From Microbacterium testaceum (GTDB taxonomy: Bacteria; Actinomycetota; Actinomycetes; Actinomycetales; Microbacteriaceae), in assembly GCF_001476655.1 (NCBI RefSeq), contig NZ_LDRT01000008.1, positions 1 to 45,179 on the forward strand: a stretch of 45,179 nt of DNA. The letters run 5' to 3'. Shown here one piece after another: positions 15,651 through 23,862 of the stretch. The stretch's first letter is position 1, and each line of letters begins with the position of its first letter. Made by a program: the position numbers and the translations under genes. Under the pieces are notes generated by a model, which saw only the letters and a program-made list of their open reading frames with translations, was not told the origin of the DNA and searched no databases.

Positions 15651-17077
15651 CCCGGAGGAACCTGGCACCACGACAGGTCGAAGCCCTGCAACGCGACGAG
15701 CTCCTGACCGGTGTCGAGCTCGACGAGGTGCGTCAGGAGCTTGCCGGGGAGGGGCAGCTGGTAGCGGTCGAAGGGATTGCTCACGGCCTGAGGGGCCACC
15801 AGCACCGCCGCGTAGCGCCCACTCGGAGAGACGCACGTCTGCAGCACGGTGTCGGTCCCGGGGACGTCGAGAAGCTTCCGCACCGATCCGTCGGTGTCCA
15901 CGTGGCCGACGATGGTCGACCGGTACGCCCCGTCGGGGCCGATGTCGGCGAAGGAGCGGACGGTTCCGGCGCCGAGTCCGGGAACCGGCGTCGCACGTCC
16001 CGGCGTCCCGGGAGGATCCACGGGTTGCACCAGTTCCTGCTCCGACCCGTCGGTGAGGTTGATCTCGCGCACCCCTTCGATGCGCTCGACGATCGCCACC
16101 GATGACCCCCGCGCGATGCCGTCGATCGCCACCGCGCTTCCGAGCGGGGCGGCGTTCCCGCCCACCGCGTCGGTCAGCAGGAGACGCGAGTCGAAGGTGA
16201 GCACGAGCATGCTGTCGGTGTCGGGCACGAAACGCCAGTCGGCGATCCGGACGTCTCCGCCGTTGAGCCCCACCTCGACCGGGGCGTCCCCGGTCGCGGC
16301 CGACGCCGTGAAGAGGCGGCTCTCGCGCCCGCCCGCGGCGCCGAGGGTGGCATCCGAGAAAGTGAATCCGAACCGCTCGCCCCTGTCGGCGGATTGAAGG
16401 TTCGAGACGAAGCCGGGGCCGGGGAGCGTCACGTCCCGCGGGTTGTTGCCGTCCAGGTCGGTCACGATCACGCGGGCGTCGTCGCCGTCGCGCGTCGAGA
16501 TGACGAGGTGATTCGCGGTCGTCCGGAAGTCTTCGATGTGGGGGTCCGTGAACACCGGGAGCCCGGCCTTCCCCTCGAGGTCCGTGCGGAAGATCGTGTC
16601 GCCCTCGGGGGTGCCACGCTGCATCAGGTAGGCCTGCAGGGGCGGCGTGCGGAACGTCTCGGTGAGGGTCGACCCGGGGCCGGCGCCGAGCCCCTTCACG
16701 TCGCTCACGGTGACGGTGTAGTCGGAGTCGTCGCGCAGCGGCAGGGTGAATCGAATCCCCACGCTGCGCCCCGACGTGTCGACGGTGAAGGGCGTGGCAG
16801 GGTCGACCTGGACCTGCGACGCGTCGACCTTCTCGAGCGACTGCGTCGTGGTGAGGATGACCCGGGATCCGGATGCCGCGATCCCGGCCGCCGGGTCGAC
16901 CTGCACATCCGTCACGCGGGGCCCCTGCGCGACGGCGACCACACCTCCGACACCGCCCACGAGCACGAGGGCGAGCATCACCGCGCCGAAAGCGAGAAGG
17001 TACCCGCGACCCTGTCGTCGTCGCGCGCGTGCCCGACGAGAGTCGGCACCGCCCCGGCGCCGCGCCTCAATACTCAT
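15647..17077 (-). CDS. Membrane-anchored beta-propeller-like protein of unknown function
   Basis: A 476-residue protein with an Arg-rich cytoplasmic head (residues 8-25), one membrane helix (about 27-50) and a large exported region. The first part (about 55-150) looks like a bacterial Ig-like/SbsA-type domain (TDVQVDPAAGIAASGSRVILTT... YTVTVSDV). The rest repeats beta-rich units of TolB/WD40 type (GDTIFRTDLEGKAGLPVF, VIVTDLDGNNPRDV, CVSPSGRYAAVLV). No catalytic motif is visible. I chose ATG 17077 because it leaves an 11-bp overlap with the upstream gene; an in-frame start at 17194 would lie well inside that gene. It is embedded between the zinc-linked permease pair and the glycosylase gene. 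Function unknown. Confidence 0.75.
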   Translation of the reverse strand: MSIEARRRGGADSRRARARRRQGRGYLLAFGAVMLALVLVGGVGGVVAVAQGPRVTDVQVDPAAGIAASGSRVILTTTQSLEKVDASQVQVDPATPFTVDTSGRSVGIRFTLPLRDDSDYTVTVSDVKGLGAGPGSTLTETFRTPPLQAYLMQRGTPEGDTIFRTDLEGKAGLPVFTDPHIEDFRTTANHLVISTRDGDDARVIVTDLDGNNPRDVTLPGPGFVSNLQSADRGERFGFTFSDATLGAAGGRESRLFTASAATGDAPVEVGLNGGDVRIADWRFVPDTDSMLVLTFDSRLLLTDAVGGNAAPLGSAVAIDGIARGSSVAIVERIEGVREINLTDGSEQELVQPVDPPGTPGRATPVPGLGAGTVRSFADIGPDGAYRSTIVGHVDTDGSVRKLLDVPGTDTVLQTCVSPSGRYAAVLVAPQAVSNPFDRYQLPLPGKLLTHLVELDTGQELVALQGFDLSWCQVPPG

Positions 17078-17924
17078 ACGGGTCCGCCGGCTCGTCGATC
17101 GCCGCGACCTGCTCGGCGTGAACCTCGAGTTTGCCGTCGCCGCTGGATCGCACCGTGCCCGTGACCGTGACCCACTGCCCGCTCGCCGGCGCATCCCCCG
17201 TCGCGGCGATCGGGAGGCGCGCTGTCTGCGCGTCGATCACGCAGTGCGTGATCACCAGTCGCGTGAGGTCGAAGGTCGCACCGTCGCCGCCCGGCGTGAT
17301 GAACCCGGTGAGGGTGACCGGTTTGCCGTCGAAGGTCTCGGGGTTGGTCGCGTGCGCGAAGACCGCCGACCAGTCGCCCACACCGAACTTCGAGGTGTCG
17401 CCGGACGCGGCCAGAGTGATCACGTCGGACCCGGCGAAGAGGGGCGCGGCGCCCACGTCGCGCGAGACGGCGAGCTCGGTCGACAGCGAGGCCGCGGGGG
17501 TGAGAAGCACGGCGACCACGGCGGTCGAGGCGAGAACGCCGCCCGTGAACGCGGCGATGCCGGCAGGCGTCAGACGCGGGCGGGCCGCGAGGTGGTCGTG
17601 CGCGGCGTGGTCGTGAGCGTCGGCGGGGTCGCTGTGCGTGTGATCGGCATGCGCGAACGCCTCGCGACGCGCGGACGCCGCCGCGGGCGCGTGGCCGTGC
17701 TCGTGGTCGTGCCCGTGATCGGCCTCCGCCCCGAGCGGGAGGGCGAACGACGCGATCGCACCGATGAGCGCGACGATCGACATCCCGACGGCGAACCACG
17801 CCGAATCCGGGTTGATGTAGAGCGACATCCGCCCCGTGACCCACAGGGTGATCGTCGTGATCGACAGACACGCCGTGAGGCCCACTCCGAGCCAGCGGGT
17901 GGCGAGGGCACCGGTTTTAGACAA
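17067..17924 (-). CDS. TIGR03943/YcgQ-like His-rich membrane protein
   Basis: A 285-residue membrane protein of the TIGR03943 (YcgQ, DUF1980) type, the usual partner of the permease encoded just upstream. Two N-terminal helices (about 12-32 and 42-63) are followed by a His/Asp-rich loop at about residues 68-112 (HGHDHEHGHA, AHADHTHSDPADAHDHAAHDH), a third helix (about 121-143) and a beta-rich C-terminal domain (about 165-285) with the family's KPVTLTGFI and LVITHCVIDAQ blocks. The His-rich loop suggests binding of zinc or a related metal. It overlaps the permease gene by 8 bases and lies in the znu-zur block, which supports a zinc-linked role. The reaction is not known. Confidence 0.87.
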   Translation of the reverse strand: MSKTGALATRWLGVGLTACLSITTITLWVTGRMSLYINPDSAWFAVGMSIVALIGAIASFALPLGAEADHGHDHEHGHAPAAASARREAFAHADHTHSDPADAHDHAAHDHLAARPRLTPAGIAAFTGGVLASTAVVAVLLTPAASLSTELAVSRDVGAAPLFAGSDVITLAASGDTSKFGVGDWSAVFAHATNPETFDGKPVTLTGFITPGGDGATFDLTRLVITHCVIDAQTARLPIAATGDAPASGQWVTVTGTVRSSGDGKLEVHAEQVAAIDEPADPYEY

Positions 17925-18951
17925 GGAGGTTCACCACCGTTCCGAGCGAGAAGGCGAACAGCACGACGACCACTGTCATCCCCACGAGTACGCGGGTGGA
18001 GAACGTCGTGCGCAGCAGCGCCATCATCTTGAGGTCGATGATCGGCCCCACCACGAGGAAGGCGACGATCGAGCCCGGGGTGAACGTCGACGCGAACGAC
18101 AGGGCGAAGAAGGCGTCGACGTTCGAGCACAGCGAGACCACGATCGCGAGGGCCATCATCGCGGCGATCGACAGCGCCGGGTCCGACCCGATCGCCAGCA
18201 GCGCGCTCCGCGGGATGAGCACCTGCACCGCACCCGCCAGCAGCGAGCCGATGATGAGCGCCGGCATGACCGAGCGCAGTTCGACGACGAGCTGCGCGAG
18301 CGTGCGCCGACCGCGGTCGCCGCGCTCCTGGACCACGATCTCGCACGTCTCGAGGAACCGCTCGGTGAGCAGCTTGTCGGGATCCGGATGCCGGCTGTAC
18401 AGCCAGCCGATCAGGTTGGCGACCAGGAAGCCGCCGACGAGGCGCGCCACGAGGATGCCATCGCTGAAGCCGAACGCGGCGTGCGTGCTGATGATCACGA
18501 TCGGGTTCACGATCGGGGCCGCGACCAGGAAGGTGAGGGTGTCGGAGACACCGAAGCCGCGCATGAGCAGACCACGGGCGAAGGGCACGTTCCCGCACTC
18601 GCACACGGGGATGAACATGCCCAGAAGGGAGAGCACCGCTCGGCGCGCCCACGGCGCGCGCGGCATCCATCTCTCGATCGCCCCCGGGGGCACCCACACC
18701 TGCACGATGATCGAGAGCACCACGCCGAGGACGACGAAGGGCAGCGACTCGATCAGCACGCTGAGGGCGAGCGTCAGCCCGTCCTGCGCGCGGGTGGGCA
18801 GCGGCTGGGAGAAGAACGTCGGGGCGAAGACGTCGACGAAGAAGAGCGCCGCGACCACGACGACACCCAGGCCGAGAGCGACGAGAGTGCGGGAGGCGCC
18901 GGTGCGCTGCGGCGACGGCGTCGCGGTGCGACTACTCGTCGCCACGCTCAC
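17917..18951 (-). CDS. YraQ/YcgR-family permease (COG0701)
   Basis: A 344-residue permease with about eight to ten membrane segments. It has the family marker PVCECGNVPFARGLL in one loop, and mirrored FLVAAPIVNPIVI and FLVVGPIIDLKMM segments that form the two halves. Members are predicted two-component permeases acting with a TIGR03943 partner, which is encoded directly downstream. The paired Cys in PVCEC could bind a metal. The gene overlaps zur by 20 bases upstream and its partner by 8 bases downstream, so it is almost certainly expressed with zur. Transport of a metal or metal complex is inferred from context only. Confidence 0.88.
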   Translation of the reverse strand: MSVATSSRTATPSPQRTGASRTLVALGLGVVVVAALFFVDVFAPTFFSQPLPTRAQDGLTLALSVLIESLPFVVLGVVLSIIVQVWVPPGAIERWMPRAPWARRAVLSLLGMFIPVCECGNVPFARGLLMRGFGVSDTLTFLVAAPIVNPIVIISTHAAFGFSDGILVARLVGGFLVANLIGWLYSRHPDPDKLLTERFLETCEIVVQERGDRGRRTLAQLVVELRSVMPALIIGSLLAGAVQVLIPRSALLAIGSDPALSIAAMMALAIVVSLCSNVDAFFALSFASTFTPGSIVAFLVVGPIIDLKMMALLRTTFSTRVLVGMTVVVVLFAFSLGTVVNLLV

Positions 18952-19345
18952 GGGCCCGCGCGCGGGCGCAGTCGGCGCAGATGCCGAAGATGTCGACCAC
19001 GTGCTCGGCCTCGGTGAAGCCGTGCTGCGCGGCGGTTCGCTGGGCCCACTCCTCGACGTCGGTCGCGGCGATCTCGACGGCGACGCCGCACGAACGGCAG
19101 ATCAGGTGGTGGTGGTGACCGCGGGTCTCACACGCGCGGAAGAGGTTCTCGCCCTCGGGGCTCTGCAGGGAGTCCGCGTCACCCTGGGCGGCCATCCCCG
19201 CGAGGGTGCGGTAGACGGTGGCCAGGCCGATGCCGGTGTTCTCATCGCGCAGGGTCGCGTGGAGCGCTTGGGCGCTGACGAAGCCGCCCGCACCGGACAG
19301 GGCTTCGCGCACCCGTTCTCGCTGCCACGTGTTGCGCTGGACCAT
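18932..19345 (-). CDS. zur: Fur-family zinc regulator Zur
   Basis: A 137-residue Fur-family repressor: N-terminal winged helix (VREALSGAGGFVSAQALHATLR, GLATVYRTLAGM) and C-terminal dimerisation domain with GHHHHLICRSCG and FGICADCA, whose two CxxC pairs form the structural zinc site. Context, directly after znuACB under a Zur-like box, identifies it as the zinc sensor rather than Fur or PerR. With zinc bound it should repress the znuA promoter at 22067-22095 and hence itself. The ATG at 19345 has a weak ribosome-binding site and lies 43 bases after znuB. It overlaps the following permease gene by 20 bases. Confidence 0.92.
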   Translation of the reverse strand: MVQRNTWQRERVREALSGAGGFVSAQALHATLRDENTGIGLATVYRTLAGMAAQGDADSLQSPEGENLFRACETRGHHHHLICRSCGVAVEIAATDVEEWAQRTAAQHGFTEAEHVVDIFGICADCARARARERGDE

Positions 19346-19388
19346 GGCCCCGAGTTTAGCCAGGTGACCGGTGAATCGGCTGGGCGCT

Positions 19389-20249
19389 CTACGCGGCTCG
19401 CGTCGTCCGGTCCCGGCGGGCGCCGATCACGCGGCACACGAGGTAGATGAGGAACGAGATCGAGGTGATGTAGGGGCTGACCGGGAGGGTCCCCGCCACC
19501 GCGAGCAGCACGCCGCCCACCGCGGACACGAACCCGAACAGCGCCGCGAGCACCGGGACCGACAGGGGTCCGGAGGACACCCGCATGGCGGCTGCGGCCG
19601 GAGTGACCAGCAGGGCCATCACGAGGAGCGCCCCGATGATGTGGACCGCCACGGCGACGATCAGTCCCAGCAGCAGCATGAACATGAGCGAGACAGCGGT
19701 GGTGTTCACTCCCCGGGCGGCCGCCGACTGCGGGTCGAGCGAGTCGAACCGCAGAGGGCGCCAGATCAGCAGCAGGGCGACCAGCACGACCGCCCCGATC
19801 GCGACGAGCCACCCGAGCTGTCCGCTCTGAACCGACACGATCTGCCCGGTGAGCAGGCTGAACCGGGTGGCGCTGCGTCCGTTGTACAGCGACAGCGCCA
19901 GGATGCCGACACCCAGACCGAACGGCATGAGCACACCGATGATCGAGTTGCGGTCTCGGGCACGCGCGCCGAGGACGCCGATCAACGCCGCCGCGATCAA
20001 CGAACCCACGATCGAGCCCGAGACCACGTCGGCGCCGATCAGCAGGGCGACGGCGGCCCCCGCGAACGACAGCTCGCTGATGCCGTGCACCGCGAAGGCC
20101 ATGTCGCGTTGCATCACGAACACGCCGATCAGACCGCCGACGAGCCCCAGGACGGCCCCCGCGTAGACGGAGTTCTGCACCAGCTCGAGGATCGCCCCGT
20201 ATTGGCTCACGCCCCCGAAGAGGGCATTGCCGACGTCGGACCAGTTCAT
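19389..20249 (-). CDS. znuB: Zinc ABC transporter permease ZnuB
   Basis: A 286-residue ABC-3 family permease with about eight to nine membrane segments (AVLGLVGGLIGVFVMQRDMAF, ELSFAGAAVALLIGAD, GLIVAVAVHIIGALLVMALL), matching the ZnuB/MntB/TroC type. It forms the membrane channel of the zinc importer with ZnuC and ZnuA. The start codon overlaps the znuC stop (ATGA). Order znuA-znuC-znuB-zur and the His-rich partners favour zinc over manganese. Confidence 0.93.
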   Translation of the reverse strand: MNWSDVGNALFGGVSQYGAILELVQNSVYAGAVLGLVGGLIGVFVMQRDMAFAVHGISELSFAGAAVALLIGADVVSGSIVGSLIAAALIGVLGARARDRNSIIGVLMPFGLGVGILALSLYNGRSATRFSLLTGQIVSVQSGQLGWLVAIGAVVLVALLLIWRPLRFDSLDPQSAAARGVNTTAVSLMFMLLLGLIVAVAVHIIGALLVMALLVTPAAAAMRVSSGPLSVPVLAALFGFVSAVGGVLLAVAGTLPVSPYITSISFLIYLVCRVIGARRDRTTRAA

Positions 20250-21061
20250 GCGTGATCCTCGTCGTGGTGATGGTGGTGGGCCTCATCGGCATCCGGGGCT
20301 CCGACGACGATGAGCTGTCCGCCGGCGCGCACCACGTAGACGGGGGCACCGTAGAGAGCGCTCAGAGTTTCCGTCGTCAGCACCTCGTCGGGCGCGCCGA
20401 GGGTGAAGCGACCGTTCGCGATGTAGAGGATGCGGTCGACGCGCGTGAGCACCGGATTGATGTCGTGGGTGACGAGCAGGACGGCCGCGTCGCGCTCACG
20501 GCGGTGCCGGTCGATGAGCCGGACGACGGCCTGCTGGTTCGCGAGGTCGAGACTTGTGAGCGGCTCGTCGCAGAGCAGGAGGGCGGGGTCGTCGGCGAGG
20601 GCCTGACCCACGCGCAGGCGCTGCTGCTCGCCGCCCGAGAGGAGCCCCACGGGCCGATCGCCGAAAGCGGTGGCTCCGACGGCCGCCAGGAGCTCGTCGA
20701 TGCGCGCGCGGTCCTTCTTGCGCGAGAGCGGGAGACCGAGACGGTGGCCGTCGACCCCGAGCCCGACGATGTCGCGACCGCGCAGGGGCGTTTCGCGCGG
20801 GAGCGGGCGCTGCTGCGGGATGTAGCCGATGTGGCGGTTGCCGGCTCGGCGCACGGGTTCGCCGAGCGCCTCGATCGACCCGGTGCTCAAGCGCTCGAGG
20901 CCGAGGATCGCACGCAGGAGCGTGGTCTTCCCGGAACCACTGGGGCCGAGCACCGCGACGAGCTCGCCGGGCTCGACCTCGAGGTCGAGCCCGGCCCAGA
21001 GCTCTCGTCCGCCCCGCTCGAGGGCGGCGCCGTGGATGCGCAGCGGTGCCGCTGCGCTCAC
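20246..21061 (-). CDS. znuC: Zinc ABC transporter ATP-binding protein ZnuC
   Basis: A 271-residue ABC ATPase. Walker A is GPSGSGKT (39-46), the signature is LLSGGEQQR, Walker B is LLLCDEPLTSLD, and the switch His is in VTHD. It ends in a His cluster (DEAHHHHHDEDHA), which may bind zinc and regulate the ATPase. I chose GTG 21061, which overlaps the znuA stop (GTGA); an in-frame ATG at 21106 lies inside znuA. It drives zinc import with ZnuA and ZnuB. Confidence 0.93.
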   Translation of the reverse strand: MSAAAPLRIHGAALERGGRELWAGLDLEVEPGELVAVLGPSGSGKTTLLRAILGLERLSTGSIEALGEPVRRAGNRHIGYIPQQRPLPRETPLRGRDIVGLGVDGHRLGLPLSRKKDRARIDELLAAVGATAFGDRPVGLLSGGEQQRLRVGQALADDPALLLCDEPLTSLDLANQQAVVRLIDRHRRERDAAVLLVTHDINPVLTRVDRILYIANGRFTLGAPDEVLTTETLSALYGAPVYVVRAGGQLIVVGAPDADEAHHHHHDEDHA

Positions 21062-22059
21062 GCGGCCAGCGCGTCGCTCAGCGCTGTGATGTTGCTCTGC
21101 ATCCACGAGATGTAAGTCTGACCCTCGGGGAGCGTTTCCGTGAACTCGATCACCGGGATGTTCTTCGACTTCGCTTCGTCCTGGACCTTCGTCACCTCGG
21201 CACCGCCGGTCTGCGGGTTGACGATCATGACCTTGATCTGGCCGGAATCGAGCAGCTGGAGGGATTCGAGGAGGGTGGCCGGAGGTACGTCCTGACCCTC
21301 TTCGACCGACTCGCTGAACTCGTTGGGGGTGGCGTTGTCGAGGCCGGCCGCGGTCGTCAGGTACAGCGGCACGGGCTCGGTCACGAAGATCTTCGCTCCG
21401 GCATCCTTCGCCTTGATCTGGCCGAGCGAGTCCTCGAGACCGGCGATCTGCTGGGTGAACGCGTCGGCGTTGGCGGTGAAGTCCGCCACGTGGTCGGGAG
21501 ACAGCTTCCCGAGCTCGCCGGCGATCGCCTCGGTGAGGTCTTCGATGGTGTGCGGGTCGTACCAGACGTGCTCGTTGAAGCCCTCGATGTGGTCGTGGCC
21601 GTCGCCGTCCGCGTGGTCGTGGCCGTCGCCGCTCTCGCTCGGCGCAGGCGAGGCTCCGTCGCTGTGCGACTCGGCTCCCGGGTAGTCGTGGTTGTAATCG
21701 ACCGCCGTGATGACGGGAGCGGTCGTCCCGCTGGCCTGGATGAGTCCGTCCATGAACGAGTCGTACCCCGCCCCGTTCTCGATCACGAGGCCCGCGTTCT
21801 TCAGAGTGAGCTGGTCCTGCGCGCTCGCCTCGTACTCGTGCGGGTCCTGCGTCGGCGAGGTGATGATCGACGTCACGTCGACGAAGTCGCCGCCGATCGC
21901 CTCGGCGATCGATCCGTACACGTCGGTGGATGCCACGACGGCCACCTTGCCGTCCGCGGTCGCGGTCGTATCGGCCGAGGGCGACGCGCCGGCGCAGCCG
22001 GCGAGAGCGAGCGCGGAGGCCGCACCGAGGACGAGAGGGGCGAGGAGGCGTCGGGTCAT
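21058..22059 (-). CDS. znuA: Zinc-binding lipoprotein ZnuA
   Basis: A 333-residue substrate-binding lipoprotein of the cluster A-I (ZnuA/TroA) family. The signal ends at lipobox ALAGC (near Cys21). The domain has the metal-site blocks DPHEYEAS and EHVWYDPH. Between them is a His/Asp-rich loop (HSDG...GHDHADGDGHDHIEGF) typical of zinc rather than manganese receptors. A long linker helix divides the two lobes. It captures zinc outside the membrane for ZnuBC. The ATG at 22059 lies 7 bases after a predicted -10 and lacks a good ribosome-binding site, so the message is probably leaderless. Upstream in-frame starts would include the promoter and are rejected. Confidence 0.94.
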   Translation of the reverse strand: MTRRLLAPLVLGAASALALAGCAGASPSADTTATADGKVAVVASTDVYGSIAEAIGGDFVDVTSIITSPTQDPHEYEASAQDQLTLKNAGLVIENGAGYDSFMDGLIQASGTTAPVITAVDYNHDYPGAESHSDGASPAPSESGDGHDHADGDGHDHIEGFNEHVWYDPHTIEDLTEAIAGELGKLSPDHVADFTANADAFTQQIAGLEDSLGQIKAKDAGAKIFVTEPVPLYLTTAAGLDNATPNEFSESVEEGQDVPPATLLESLQLLDSGQIKVMIVNPQTGGAEVTKVQDEAKSKNIPVIEFTETLPEGQTYISWMQSNITALSDALAA

Positions 22060-22066
22060 GACATTC

Positions 22067-22095
22067 ACTCTAAAGCGAGTGATAACCGTTCTCAA
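22067..22095 (-). promoter_or_regulatory. znuA promoter with Zur-type box
   Basis: Read on the minus strand, TTGAGA (22090-22095) and TAGAGT (22067-22072) form -35 and -10 with a 17-base spacer. The imperfect palindrome TGAGAACGGTTATCA (22080-22094; 12 of 15 positions symmetric) matches the actinobacterial Zur pattern TGAnAAnnnTTnTCA and covers the -35 and half the spacer. The ATG starts 7 bases after the -10. This is the only good Zur-like box I see in the block. Confidence 0.82.
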
Positions 22096-22180
22096 ACTCA
22101 CCTCTAGAGGGTGCCGACGCGGTGTGCGGGGTGGCATCCGCAAGGACGGCGGCAGGAAACGGCGACCTCGCGAGCGCACC

Positions 22181-22840
22181 TCACCGCCGGAGAATGCGAT
22201 GCGCGAGCGCGTTGCCGAGCAGCTGACCGGCCTGCACGATGACCACGATGATCGCCACCGTCACCCAAGTCGCTTGCGCGTTGAACTGCTGGTAGCCGTA
22301 GATGATCGCGAAGTTTCCGAGGCCGCCGCCGCCGATGTAGCCCGCCATGGCCGACATGTCGACGACGGCGATGAACATGAAGGTGTAGCCGAGGATGAGC
22401 GGCGCCAGCGCCTCCGGGATCACCACGCCGAACAGGACGCCGATTCGTCGCGCACCGACCGCGCGGGCGGCCTCGACGGTGCCCGGGTCGACGGCGACGA
22501 GGTTCTGCTCGACGACGCGGGCGATCACGACGGTGGCCATGATCGTGATCGGCACGATCGCGGCATCCGTCCCCAGGGTGGTCCCCGTCACCGCGCGCGT
22601 GACCGGGGCCACGGCGGTGAGGAAGATGATGAACGGGATCGGCCGGATGAGGTTGATCACGAGGTTCGCGACGAAGAAGACCACGCGGTTCTCGAAGAGG
22701 TTACCCGGCCGCGTGGCGTACAGCAGGGCGCCGATGATCAGCCCCGCGACGCCCGCGATGAGCAGCGAGACGGCGACCATGTAGACGGTCTCGCCGATCG
22801 ACTGCAGCAGCACCGGGGTGAGGGTGTCCCACTTGTTCAC
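22181..22840 (-). CDS. metI: Methionine ABC transporter permease MetI
   Basis: A 219-residue permease with five to six membrane segments and the MetI/BPD_transp_1 coupling motif (VEAARAVGARRIGVLFGVVIPEA). FIAVVDMSAMAGYIGGGGLGN is split over the typical MetI C-terminal region, followed by NFAIIYGYQQFN. It forms the channel for D/L-methionine uptake with MetN and MetQ. GTG 22840 overlaps the metN stop (GTGA); much longer upstream frames are out of family. It is the last gene of metQ-metN-metI. Confidence 0.93.
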   Translation of the reverse strand: MNKWDTLTPVLLQSIGETVYMVAVSLLIAGVAGLIIGALLYATRPGNLFENRVVFFVANLVINLIRPIPFIIFLTAVAPVTRAVTGTTLGTDAAIVPITIMATVVIARVVEQNLVAVDPGTVEAARAVGARRIGVLFGVVIPEALAPLILGYTFMFIAVVDMSAMAGYIGGGGLGNFAIIYGYQQFNAQATWVTVAIIVVIVQAGQLLGNALAHRILRR

Positions 22841-23862
22841 GCGCGCACCTCCCTCGCCGGCAGCACGACGTCGGTGTGCGCCGCGAGGTCGGCGACGATC
22901 GCGTCGATGTCGTCGGCGTGCACGCGGTACGTGAGCGTGCCGAGCTGGCGTCCGAGCACGTCGGTGACGCCGCCGTAGACGACCGAGTGGCGGGCGCCGT
23001 GGCGGTGGAACACCTCCGACACGTCTTCGCTCGTGAACTCGTTCACCTCGACGCTGACGAGCTCGCCCCCGCCCGCGGCGAGCGCCGACAGCGCCTCGCC
23101 CCCCGGCACGCCCTGGGTCACCGCGGCGACGAACCGCTTCGTGAGCTCGGCGCGGGGGTGCGCGAAGACGCGGTACGTGTCGCCGCTGTCGACGACACGG
23201 CCCCCGTCCATCACGATGACCTGATCGCACAGCTCGTGCACGATCGAGATCTGATGCGTGATGACGACGATGGTGATGCCGAGGCGACGGTTGACCTCAC
23301 GGAGCAGGTCGAGCACCTCGGCGGTCGTCTGCGGGTCGAGGGCGCTCGTCGCCTCGTCGGCGAGGAGGATGCGCGGGTCGGTCGCGATCGCCCGCGCGAT
23401 GCCCACGCGCTGCTTCTGCCCGCCCGACAGCCGCCGCGGGTACTGCCGCGCCTTGTCGCCGATCCCGACGAAATCGAGCAGCTCGGCGACGCGCTTGTCG
23501 CGGTCGGCCTTCTTCCAGCCCGCCACCTTCAGCGGATAGGCGACGTTGGCGGCGACCGTCCGCGAGGAGAAGAGGTTGAACTGCTGGAAGATCATGCCGA
23601 CGCGGCGGCGCAGGTCGCGGAGCGTCGCCTCACCGGCATCCCCCACGTTCACGCCCAGCACTTCGACGGTGCCCGATGTCGGCTTCTCGAGGCCGTTCAA
23701 CAGGCGTACGAGAGTCGATTTGCCCGCCCCGGAGTAGCCGATGACACCGACGATCGAGCCCTCCTCCACCATCAGCGACACGTCGTCGACGGCGGTGGAG
23801 GAGGTGCGGCGATCGGTGCGGAAGCTCTTGGTGACGCCCCGCAGCTCGATGACCGCGGTCAT
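22837..23862 (-). CDS. metN: Methionine ABC transporter ATPase MetN
   Basis: A 341-residue ABC ATPase with Walker A GYSGAGKST, Q-loop IFQQFNLF, signature RLSGGQKQR, Walker B ILLADEATSALD and switch His in ITHQ. After about residue 245 comes the C-terminal NIL/ACT-like domain (VEVNEFTSEDVSEVFHRHGA... LGTLTYRVHADD) that binds methionine and gives transinhibition in MetN. The ATG at 23862 overlaps the metQ stop (ATGA). Confidence 0.94.
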   Translation of the reverse strand: MTAVIELRGVTKSFRTDRRTSSTAVDDVSLMVEEGSIVGVIGYSGAGKSTLVRLLNGLEKPTSGTVEVLGVNVGDAGEATLRDLRRRVGMIFQQFNLFSSRTVAANVAYPLKVAGWKKADRDKRVAELLDFVGIGDKARQYPRRLSGGQKQRVGIARAIATDPRILLADEATSALDPQTTAEVLDLLREVNRRLGITIVVITHQISIVHELCDQVIVMDGGRVVDSGDTYRVFAHPRAELTKRFVAAVTQGVPGGEALSALAAGGGELVSVEVNEFTSEDVSEVFHRHGARHSVVYGGVTDVLGRQLGTLTYRVHADDIDAIVADLAAHTDVVLPAREVRA

